Below, piece after piece: positions 48,162-58,574 of a stretch of DNA of 64,000 bases. Below the pieces are notes generated by a model that searched no databases, was not told where the DNA came from, and saw nothing but the letters and a program-made list of their open reading frames with translations. The position numbers and the translations under genes were made by a program. Within the stretch, counting starts at the first letter, position 1, and the number at the start of each line of letters is the position of its first letter. Source of the DNA: Hevea brasiliensis (Eukaryota; Streptophyta; Magnoliopsida; Malpighiales; Euphorbiaceae); the NCBI RefSeq assembly GCF_030052815.1, contig NC_079495.1, forward strand, positions 33,141,967 through 33,205,966. Reading direction: 5' to 3'.

Positions 48162-50350
48162 AAGTATAACATCATAATCAGTATAGCCATAGGCTATCAT
48201 ATCATAGAATGGCATGGAGCCATACATCATACGTAGTACTTCTATCAGAACCCTATTGGCATGCCAACCTATCCAGACCAATCACATTAGGCCTACTAGG
48301 GCATATTACAAAGTTATTTCTTGAATATTTATACTTAACATGGAAGGTTACCATTCATTTGGTCATTTAAGTCAAAATATTGACTTTCTCATATATAATA
48401 GTTACATGAATTTTAATCACATAGATTTACCACATTTTGGTTCCCAAAAGTGTTGGCATTAGTTGCCAATCCATACTTCTAAACAATGGTGAATAAATCA
48501 GAAATTTTAGTTTTTGGTGCTAGAATTCACTATTCCATTAGGCTATTCTACAGTGAGAATTTGACCAAATGTTCCTCATCAAAGTTGTTTCTTATTGTGT
48601 CTAGTTACATTTCTTTTTTTGAATCACTCCATTTGGAGTTTTGTATCTCAAGTTATGGCCTAAACACCATAACTAGCTGGATTGCAATTTTTCCAGAATT
48701 TCTGGGTAGAATCAATTCTGCAGTTTTTGTACACTGACTGCAAGTTAGTTTTTGGATATGTTATGATCAAAATTTGGGCTTGTTTTCTTCATGAAAGTTA
48801 TAGGTATATGTCTCAGGTTTCTATTGGTAAAAATTCAGGTCAATTGGACCTTTCTACACTGAGTTATGACCAAATGAATGAATACTGTTTATTTGGTCAT
48901 TTTCCAGGGACTGCATATTGGTCACTCGGATTTGGTCAATTTTTAGGGTAACTTAGGTTGGTTTTCTAGGCCAGGTTTCTTGATCAAAGTTATGCCATTT
49001 TATGTCTAGTTTCATTTTCAATTGGCCTTGAACTAATTGGAGTAACATAGCTCAAGTTATAACCCTAGGAATACACTGGACTCAAGTCCAGTATTCTGGC
49101 ACAATGGGGGCAGCATACCACTTTCAATTTTAAGGCCACAATTACTTCCAATTTAGGGTCAAACTTTATCAAATGGTCACTAATTGACCATTACAACCTC
49201 TTTTCATCAATACATAAACAAAAATCTAAATTTTGGTGCCCAAGCCCTAACTCCAACAATTTCAATTTATACAACACACTTCATTCAACTTCTAATACAC
49301 TTAGTATCCTTAATCATCTTCACTAAACAAAGCAAAGTCAATCAAAATAATCAAGACCATATGGTCACCAAGGCTGCTAAAAATTTCAGTCCCCACATAC
49401 TCCAAATTTTCTTTTAATTTCATAAAATTTATACTTAATTTAGCATGCTTCAACTAGTTAAGAAAGAAAGGAAGAAGGTTTAGTGCACTAACCTTTGTGT
49501 GCAGAATTTTTCCTTAACTAACTTCAATTTTTCCTTCACTTTCTTGGCAGCCAAACACTTGCTCAAAATGTAATATCAAGTTTTTATGAAGGAAGGTAGG
49601 GATTTTATGGTGTGTTTACAAGGAAATCTAGTGAGAAGGATAAGCATCTATGGAGGTGGAAGGAGAAATGGGTTTTGGCACTTTGAAGAAAGAAGATGAA
49701 ACTAATTTGTTTCTCTTTAATTTCTGCCCATTTTATGCTTTTTAAGTGGTTTATGGACATGTGTCACAATGTGATTGGGTGAGAGTGCTTTAATGACATC
49801 ATGTGATGTCATAATTTCCAATTTCTTTCACTTTTTTTTTCTTTTCTACTCATTTTAAATTAAATTTTTAGCAATATTTATTCATATTTTAGATCATAAT
49901 AATTATTTACTTAACTGGACAAGTCGGTTAAAAATCATGTCTGAAGACGAAATGACCAAAATGCCCTCCGTTTGGCTTATTGAGCCAAAATCTTCTGTAC
50001 CGATTGAAAAATTTTTCTAAGCCTTTTCTTGGCATTCTAATGCCATAGAAACCTCAATGACTCTTCTCTAGAGTCCCAAAAATTATTTTATGAATTTTGT
50101 CCCTGGTTTAGGGCTTCTAGTTGCGAGGACCGCAACTTCCCACTGGGTTACCCATCGATAGGGCCCCAGCTCATTTAACTTGATTGTATTTTATTTCTAA
50201 AATTTTTCCTAAATTTTTCTTATTAATATTTGAGTTATTTATGATTCCTCACTATAGTCTAAATATTTTTCCAGACGTTCTAGCTGTCCGAATCGACACC
50301 GGTCATCGGAATAGTAGAATGTATGAAATTTCTATAGTGAGGGTGTTACA

Positions 50351-50364
50351 ACTCTTCCCCTCTA
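50351..50364 (-). other. Polypurine tract of the gag-only element
   Basis: Minus-strand TAGAGGGGAAGAGT abuts the 3' LTR and equals the tract at 1167-1180. Confidence 0.85.
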
Positions 50365-50546
50365 ATTTAAATTTCATTCTCGAAATTTACCAGACTTAAG
50401 TAATCATGGAGTTATTACCTCCTTGCTTCTTCTCTTCCTTATATCATCTCATCAATGTCTGGGTTTGGCTCCTCCTGAGCTTCCATAGCATATACCCGTG
50501 GTGCCACCCTGACTTCGAGCCTTTCGACTGTCTCAGAAATAATCTT

Positions 50547-51520
50547 CTATAAATTGTCAGCCGTCTCTGCTCCACCCGATCTTTTACCCCTTTGAACTGT
50601 AGGGGCAGGTCTATCAACTTGTACTGGAGCTATTGAACCACTCCTTTGAGGGCAATCTCTTATGAAATGGTCCGTAGCCCCACACTTGAAACACTCTCCA
50701 GTTAACAGCCGATACTCCCCTCTGTGTCTCCTACCACAGTGCATACATTCAGGCACTAGGGTTGATCCCCTTGCTATTGTGCCCAGGAAGCTAGCTATAG
50801 ATATCCCAATCTGGCCTCTCTGGCCCTGTGTCTGATCTTGTGAACCAAAACCCTTAGGCTTCTTACTTTCAGTCGGTATACTTGACTGCCCTGGTCCAAA
50901 TTCCCTCTTACGCTGCCTATCTTTGCTATTCTGTTCACTTACTCTGACCCTTTCCACTTTCAGTGTGGCTTCAACTAATTCGTGAAGTCCATAATCCCCA
51001 AGGCAGTGATAATTATTTTGATGTTGTCATTTAGCCCCTCTTCAAGCCTTCTGCACCTCTTAGCTTCTGTAGGGACTATCTCTCTTCCGTAGCGGCTTAG
51101 TCTGAGAAACTCCTTCTCATGCTCCGCTACTGATAGCTGTCTCTGCCTCAGGTTAATGAATTCTCTCCTCCTGTCTTCTAGGTGCACACTTCCCACATAC
51201 TTCTTCTTAAATTCAGCAAGGAAGAAATCCCAAGTTATAAACTCTGGCCAGACCTCACTAGATATGGTGTTCCACCACTGATAGGCATCATCTTGAAGTA
51301 GGGACACAACACCCTCCAAGTTCTGCTCTGGGGTGCAATGCAGTTGCTTCAACACCCTTATGGTGCGGTCTAGCCAATTCTCAGCCGCCACTGAGTCATC
51401 TTCTTTCTTACCCATGAAGTCCACAGCTCTAAATTTTCTTAGTTTTTTCAGATGGGATTTCTGCTGTGGAGGTGGTGGTGGTGGCATAACCCCAGCCATT
51501 TGTCCGAAGAATTTAGCCAT
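50547..51520 (-). pseudogene. Ty3/gypsy gag with CCHC zinc knuckle, frameshifted; pol absent
   Basis: The first part (51520-50975) is a retrotransposon gag domain: AENWLDRTIRVLKQL, then DDAYQWWNTI, then WDFFLAEFKKKYV and a LRLSRYGREIV stretch. A 1-base indel near 50970 breaks the frame. The second frame (50957-50547) supplies the nucleocapsid with CFKCGATDHFIRDCP. After a short tail the sequence passes directly to the 3' untranslated part and polypurine tract. Protease, reverse transcriptase, RNase H and integrase are missing, so movement would have needed pol from a relative such as the element at window position 1. Confidence 0.92.
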
Positions 51521-51766
51521 TTGCTAAAACATAACCGGAGGTGTGCGAGCCTTCTTTGGTCTTTGGTGGAGCAAGTTCTCCCTGGCCCCCAGTCTCAGCT
51601 GCAGGTGGAGCATGACTTTCTACTTCCTCATCTACTGCTCTCTGTGACATGGGGCCCATATCCTAATCAAAATAAGAAAACCAAATAGATCTGCATTAGT
51701 GTCACCTCGACTCTTACAAATGCAATGCATGGTAACTCGATCTAAACCCAGAAAAGCCTAAACCGT

Positions 51767-51778
51767 GCTCTGATACCA
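51767..51778 (-). other. Primer-binding site of the gag-only element
   Basis: Minus-strand TGGTATCAGAGC, perfect initiator-Met tRNA complement core, five bases inside the 5' LTR. Confidence 0.88.
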
Positions 51779-51783
51779 ATAAA

Positions 51784-54700
51784 TGTGACACCCCTTATCT
51801 GTCTACAGTGTAGCCGAGTAAGATATGCCACACAGTGTACCAAAACACCGTATTTTATCTCAATTATTTTTATCTTTCTTTTTTTTTTTTTATCGTTCCT
51901 TAATTTATTTCTTCATCGTTATGAAGAGTAATTTGTGGAATTTAACTCATTTAAGTCATTTATTGAAATTTTAAATTCATTTGAGGTTCCAAAAATTTTA
52001 TAGAAAATTCGACAGAGTACCGGCTAAAAATGGAAAAAACAGTTCTTCGGAACCTGTGAAAAACACTTCCAATAGTCATTATATTCCACAACTCCCAATT
52101 ATCACATCAATTTTCAATAATTTCTCAATAATTCTTCCATTTCTCATTCATTCATTTAACATCATAATCATGTACATTTCATTTATAAACACAAATTTAT
52201 AAATATTGACATTCATACCAAATTATGTTACATAAGTTTCAATTTATACATGAGAAAATAAAAGTTTGATTACAAACATTACAAACAGTATAAAATACCA
52301 AAATGGGACCTAGTGTCCTACCAATGCATTGTAGCCTGTGAGGTGACACGGACACTATGCAGAACTGTGAACAGCCTCACCCAGCCTGTGATCTACTGGG
52401 CTCTCTGTCCAAATCTTCAATACCTACGCGTTGCAAAAGCGACGAACTAAACATAAAGCTTAGTGGTGCCAATAATACAAGAAAATATAATATGCAAATA
52501 AAAGTAAAAAATTTCCTAGTTATTGTGTTTATAAGAAATGAATAATTACTAACTTATTGTTTAGTCGAAGACTAATTACATTTAATGATATTAACTCTTT
52601 CTAGCATTTTATTAATCGTTTTCTTGATGATTTTGAGCTTCTTTTTATTGTAATCATTCTTATTCTTTATCTTGATATTTAATTTCCTTACTTTCTTTAA
52701 TAATCAATTTAATTACATTTATACTTTTCCATGCCCAAGTAACCTATACAAATTGGTTGGACTAGATAAATGGGTAAACTAGCACTAGGTACCAGGTACC
52801 TTGGGCGGTCACACTATCGGTCACAATGTGTCTCCCGGTGTGCAAACAAAATGGCTAATAAGCCATAAAAGCAATAAGGCATAAAGCTAAGTAGAACATC
52901 ATAATCAGTATAGCCATAGGCTATCATATCACAGAATGGCATGGAGCTATACATCATACGCAGTACTGCTATCAGAACCCTATTGGCATGCCAACCTATC
53001 TAAACCAATCACATTAGGCCTACTAGAGCATATTACAAAGTTATTTCTTGAATATTTATACTTAACATGTAAGGTTACTATTCATTTAGTCATTTAAGTC
53101 AAAATATTGACTTTCTCATATATAATAGTTACATGAGTTTTAATCATATAGATTTACCACATTTTGGTTCCTAAAAGTGTTGGCATTAGTTGCCAATCCA
53201 TACTTCTAACCAATGGTGAATAAATCAGAAATTTTAGTTTTGAGTACTAGAATTCACTGTTCCATTAGGCTATTCTACAGTGAGAATTTGGTCAAATGTT
53301 CCTCATCAAAGTTGTTCCTTATTGTGTCTAGTTACATTTCTTTTTTTGAATCACTCCATTTAGAGTTTTGTAGCTCAAGTTATGGCCTAAACACCATAAC
53401 TGGCCGGATTGCAATTTTTCCAGAGTTTTTGGGCAAAATCAATTCTGCAGTTTTTGTACACTGACTGTAAGTCAGTTTTTGGATATGTTATGATCAAAAT
53501 TTGGGTTTATTTTCTCCATGAAAGTTGTAGGTATATGTATCAGGTTTCTACTAGTAAAAATTCAGGTCAATTGAACCTTTCTACACTGAGTTATGACCAA
53601 ATGAATGAACACTATTCATTTGGTCATTTTCCAGGGACTGCATATTGGTCACCCGGATTAGGTCAATTTTTAGGGCAAATTAGGTTGGTTTTCTGGGCTA
53701 GGTTTCTTCATCAAAGTTATGCCATTTTATGTCTAGTTTCATTTCCAATTAGCTTTGAACCAATTGGAGTAACATAACTCAAGTTATAATCCTAGGAATA
53801 CACTAGACTCAAGTCCAGTATTCTGGCACAATGGGGGTAGCATACCACTTTCAATTTCAAGGCCACAATTACTTCCAATTTAGGGTCAAACTTCATCAAA
53901 TGGTCACTAATTGACCATTAAATCCTCTTTTCATCAATACATAAATAAAAATCCAAATTTTGGTGCCCAAACCCTAACTCTAATAATTTCAATTTATGCA
54001 ACACACTTCATTCAACTTCTAATACACTTAGTATCCTTAATCATCATCACTGAACAAAGTAAAGTCAATCAAAATAATCAAGACCTTATGGTCACCAAGG
54101 TTGCTGAAAATTTCAGTCCCCACATGCTCCAAATTTTCTTTTAATTTCATAAAATTTATACTTAATTTAGCATGCTTCAACTAGTTAAGAAAGAAAGGAA
54201 GAAGGTTTAGTGCACTAACCTTTGTGTGCAAAATTTTTCCTTAACTAACTTCAGTTTTTCCTTCACTTTCTTGGCTTTTCTTGGCAGCCAAACACTTGCT
54301 CAAAATGTAATATCAAGTTTTTATGAAGGAAGGTAGGGATTTTATGGTGTATTTGCAAGGAAATCTAGTGAGAAGGATGAGCATCCATGGAGGTGGAAGG
54401 AGAAATGGGTTTTGGCACTTTGAAGAAAGAAGATGAAACTAATTTGTTTCTCTTTAATTTCTACCCATTTTATGCTTTTTAAGTGATTTATGGACATGTG
54501 TCACAATGTGATTGGGTGGGAGTGCTTTAATGACATCATGTGATGTCATAATTTCTAATTTCTTTCATTTTTCTTTTCTTTTCTTTTCTACTCATTTTCA
54601 ATTAAATTTTTAGCAACATTTATTCATATTTTAGATCATAATAATTATTTACTTAACTGGACAAGTCGGTCAAAAATCATCTCTGAAGACGAAATTACCA

Positions 54701-55092
54701 AAATGCCCTCCGTTTGGCTTATTGAGCCAAAATCATCTGTATCGATCGAAAAATTTTTCTAAGCCTTTTCTTGGCATTCTAATACCATAGAAACCTCAAT
54801 GACTCTTCTCTGGAGTCTCAAAAATTATTTTATGAATTTTCTCCCGGGTTTAGGGCTCCTAGTTGCGAGGACCGCAACTTCCCACTCGGTTACCCATCGC
54901 TAGGGCCCCTGCTCATTTAACTTAGTAGTATTTTATTTCTAAAATTTTTCCTAAATTTTTCTTATTAATATTTGAGTTATTTATGATTCCTCACTCTAAT
55001 CTACATATTTTTCCAAACGTTCTAGTTGTCCAAACCGACACCAGTCACCGAAACAGTAGAATGTACGGAATTGCTACAGTGAAGGTGTTACA
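51784..55092 (-). repeat. 5' LTR of the gag-only gypsy element
   Basis: TGTGACACC to GGTGTTACA in plus reading, 3309 bp, uninterrupted. It serves as the reference copy for the LTR family in this window. Confidence 0.92.
52423..52470 (-). other. Conserved LTR double hairpin, copy 5 (decaying)
   Basis: Same as copy 3 except GACGAAC for GACGCAC and TAAAC for TAAGC, each of which opens one stem pair. It lies 639 nt from the LTR end. Confidence 0.6.
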
Positions 55093-56375
55093 ATCAGTAT
55101 GAGATACTGATGTATATAGAATGGTAAGTCTCATACCATCTGAAATGAGATATCAGGATAAACACAGTGGGCACTTATGAGATAAGTGGGCACTTGTGAC
55201 ATATAAATGACATGAACATAGCGTTTACTCGAGTTAATAAAATGTTATCTGTGTCATACTAGTGCATATAATCCTCAGACCTGAGATGACACGGTTATCT
55301 CTTATATGGGTGGTTTGAGTTTGATACCACTTACATATCTGTACTGTGCATGGATATTTCGGTGTGTGTTGGCTCAGATTGGTCATATGTTGGGACAAGT
55401 GTTCAGTCAAGAGGGGATCCATAGCCTTGAGTAAACAGGGTTAAAAGTCCTATGTGAATTTGAGCTATTCTTGACAAGATTAAGTTCCTAGCTAGGATAG
55501 ATGACTTCGGCAGGAAAGGTGTTTCTTGATAATAAAGTCTTATATGTCAAGAATAAGATTTCTAATGAGTGCATAAGATTCCATGATAAGGGGTTTGACT
55601 CTACCATGATCCTTAATGGGATTGGGACATAATACGGAAGGATTTTAGTGCATGGTGACGTATGATTAAAGGTTCATATTTAAGGTATTCCTTATTACTG
55701 ATTGGGTGGCCATGGTATGCTATGCTAGATGTCAACTATGATCTATGAGATGCCAAAAATGATTTGGGAAAATCATTTACAGTTATGGAAGAGTTCCAAT
55801 GATATTAAGAGTTAATATCATTTCTCATTATCAATTAGTAATGAGCCTAGTAAGTCACACACCTACACAAGTTTATCACCAACCAAATGATGATTTAATT
55901 GATTAATTGAAGAGTTTAATTAATTAATTAAATAGATTTAGTTTGCAATAGGATTGCAAAGTCCCTAGCATGACTTGAAACCAAATCTTTGATATTGGAT
56001 ATATAATATAAATTGGATTTATATTTAAAGAGTTTAAATATGAATTTAATTGTGAAATTAATTAATGGAGATTAATTAATTAATTAATTTATATGTGATA
56101 TAAATTAATTTGAGGGAGAAATTACAATTTTGAGTTGATAACTCAAAAATGCATATGAGGGTAAAATGGTAATTTTACATGGTGACACGTGGCACCATGA
56201 GATGGTGACATGTGGCACTCATCTTTATGTGCCATTTGTCTTCCATATGATGGAAAATGACTTTTTATCAATTAATCATGGCTTGACACTTGCCTTAATG
56301 AGATTAAGACAACTTAAAAGCAAGATTAAATAGGATCATGACATGTGGCACACTATTAATGCTTTTTGTCTCTTG

Positions 56376-56384
56376 TATATAAAT
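56376..56384 (+). promoter_or_regulatory. TATA-box-like element in the split LTR
   Basis: TATATAAAT sits about 50-60 nt upstream of a long (CT)n tract, consistent with a U3/R promoter in this LTR. The inverted relative has TATATAAG at the corresponding place (about 63013-63020, minus strand). Confidence 0.5.
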
Positions 56385-56434
56385 ACAAGATAAGAAGAAA
56401 ATTAAACTCTCTCTCTTTCTTCTTATTGGACAAC

Positions 56435-56436
<2 letters not shown>

Positions 56437-56475
<39 letters not shown>
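56437..56475. repeat. (CT)n microsatellite within the split LTR
   Basis: About 19 CT units, just downstream of the putative TATA box. Confidence 0.9.
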
Positions 56476-56479
<4 letters not shown>

Positions 56480-56972
56480 TTCTTCATATTCCTCCATTGA
56501 TACTTGAAAGAAAGCTTATTTCTTTTTTGAATCAAAATACTAGAAAGTGTTTCTAGTCTCTCAAATACATCCAATTGAACCCCACCAAAGTAAAACCCCT
56601 ACGAGAGTGGTTGGCACATCACAAAGGAGAGGCAAGGGGTTGCTTAAGGTGGAGCTTGGTGAAGCTTGTGGTGAACAAGCTAGAGGAGCTACAATTGGAG
56701 CTCTGAAGACTTCCAAAGAGAGTAAGGAGTGTGATTCTGAGCCCCTTGAGGTTAGAGGTCTCTAAACCCTTTTTTAGTTAGGGTTTAAATTGTTTAATGG
56801 TTAAACAATAATCCTTGATGGCAAATAAAAAAATCATGCATGTTAAAAGTATGTTTTAACATGCCTTAGGTGCTTAAGGTTGGTTAGGATCATAAAACAT
56901 ATTGTATATTTGTATAAAACTCTAGAAAATTTTTTAAATCCAACATTCAAACCGCTTTTGTTGTGCCTTTCA

Positions 56973-58574
56973 ATTGGTATCAGAGACACTATATTTGCCA
57001 TTAGGATTGTTTTTGGGACTTAGTTGTGTGATTGGAAGGGGTTTGGGTCAATTTGGATGGGATTCAAATTGGAGAAAACCCTAAAAATTCAATCTGCCAA
57101 AAAGGACACGGCCTTAGGCCGGGCGTGTAGTGGTACACGGCCTTAGGCCGGGCGTTTAGTGGTACACGGCCTATGCTTTTCCGCGCCCAGGAGCGTGCTT
57201 GATACATGACCCTTGTAAATGCGCACCTCGGGCCATGTAATCAGGCTTGGGGGCATGTTTCTTTCTGCCAGAATCCTGTATCGGTACACGGCCCGTGTAA
57301 TCAGGCTCGGGGCATGTTTCTTTATTGCTAGGGCATGTTTTGGCTGATTTTAAGGGTTTTTATGCAATTGTTATGTAATTTGTGACTCTAAATCAAGCCT
57401 AAATCTAATTAAATGGTTCAATTAGGATTTCCAATCATAGAAATAAATTTTGAATATTGTTTTCATGAATATTAAATTTGGAAAATGTTCTTAAATTTAA
57501 AAATTAATTTGAATGAGATCCAAATTAAGTTATAAATTGAGTATGTAATATTCAATTTAATTTAAAATGTATATTTATGTTTAAGTGTTAAATGCTAATA
57601 TGCATGATGGATGATCATGGACAATAAAAGACCAATATGATTGGATTTATTTATTTTATTTTTCTTTGGGATGTAATAATTAATTTTATTAATAGTAGCA
57701 TGTAATATAAGTGTTATATTACATAGGATGTAATTTCATTTATTTAAGGCCTCCAAAGTCCAATTTCTTGTTAATTCACCTTGGTATGCCAAGGGTTACT
57801 TTGTAATTGGATTGCAAGAAGGATAAAGAGATCAAGAGCATTGGTGGGACCAGCGGGAGGAAGTCAAGATCAAGGGTTGATTTATGTACTCTTTCAGCAA
57901 CTCTTGTAATATAATATATGAAATGCACCTAGGAAATGCCCTAATTCAATTCTTGGTGGCTCAGAATTGAATCCCTTAGAAAGTCCATAATCATGCCATT
58001 TTATTTGATTATCCATGTATGGATGAGATGTGTATGAATGGATGCTTATATGTGATATATGTTTGCCAAATGATAATGTGCAAAGTGAGACCTTAATAGT
58101 AATTAAGCTGACTACAAAATCTTCCAATTAGATGATTAAGTTGGTAATGGTGTAATTATGGTAATTATATCGTGGCTCTCGACTAGAGCAATTAAATTTG
58201 AAATTTTTAGACTCTTAAACTATCGACTATGGTTATATAGGGGTGGTTTTTGTGGTTTAAGAGATTTTCTAAATTTAATTGTTAAAGCATATGATGTTGT
58301 GAGTATGTGGGTACTTTAGTGATCAAGAATCGATGTACTTGAGGTCATCAAGGTTTAAACTTCCATACTCACTGGCCTAGTGGGCTTAACTTAACTATTG
58401 CAAGATAGGCCAAGAATGGATGTACCTGAGGCTTTAAGCATTAGGGGGCCAAAACCAATGATTGAGTTTCACATGAGATGTGTTGAATAAATGTTATTCA
58501 CTTATGTATTGTTAAAAGTATCTAATAGAATGTGATTTGAGAATGTTTAAAAGTATATAAGAATTCAATCACCC
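56973..58574 (+). other. Internal leader region of the unclassified LTR element, no coding sequence
   Basis: Starts with the primer-binding site TTGGTATCAGAGAC (56974). There is no gag- or pol-like frame in the following 1.6 kb before the next LTR. 57105-57345 is a GC-richer block of short palindromic repeats. This is a non-coding derivative, or a leader whose coding part lies beyond inserted elements to the right. Confidence 0.5.
57105..57345. repeat. ACACGG/CCGTGT palindromic short-repeat block
   Basis: GGACACGGCCTTAGGCCGGG occurs twice in near-tandem (57107 and 57138), each with the palindrome GGCCTTAGGCC. These are followed by variants such as GGCCATGTAATCAGGC and GGCCCGTGTAATCAGGC. Similar CCCGTGTAAT / CCCATGTAAT words occur at 7430-7560. 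Confidence 0.7.

Larger units (their letters stand above)
43426..50350 (-). repeat. 3' LTR of the gag-only gypsy element, interrupted at 44529-48161
   Basis: Runs from TGTGACACCCCTTATTC to GGGTGTTACA beside the reversed polypurine tract. Without the nested solo LTR and one copy of AAGTA it is about 3287 bp, matching 51784-55092 throughout. Confidence 0.9.
43426..55092 (-). mobile_element. Ty3/gypsy element, gag-only, target duplication ATCAG
   Basis: Minus-oriented element: 5' LTR 51784-55092, internal 50351-51783, 3' LTR 43426-50350 (with a nested solo LTR). 5-bp duplications ATCAG lie at 43421-43425 and 55093-55097. In plus reading the ends are TGTGACACC and GGTGTTACA. The LTRs (about 3.29 and 3.31 kb without the insertion) diverge by about 5% over the first 150 bp by eye. 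The polypurine tract and LTR match the element at 1-4274, but here the internal region is only 1433 bp and lacks pol. Confidence 0.93.
43155..56972 (+). repeat. LTR (about 2.1 kb) of an unclassified retrotransposon, split by an 11.7-kb gypsy insertion
   Basis: The two halves are 43155-43425 and 55098-56972, rejoined at ATCAG. The left edge (near TGTGTGTGTCCTAGAGC) is approximate. The right edge TTTCA is followed at once by TTGGTATCAGAGAC, an initiator-Met tRNA primer-binding site, so this is a plus-oriented 5' LTR. It has a TATATAAAT promoter-like box at 56376 and a (CT)n leader-like tract at 56437. Part of it (about 55640-56580) is similar to the inverted sequence at 62850-63759. Superfamily unknown, as no coding sequence was found downstream. 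Confidence 0.6.

Noticed and set aside
56547..56765. 72-codon frame after the (CT)n tract in the split LTR
   Set aside because: Compositionally protein-like, but the inverted relative has no matching sequence there and no gag-like feature is seen.
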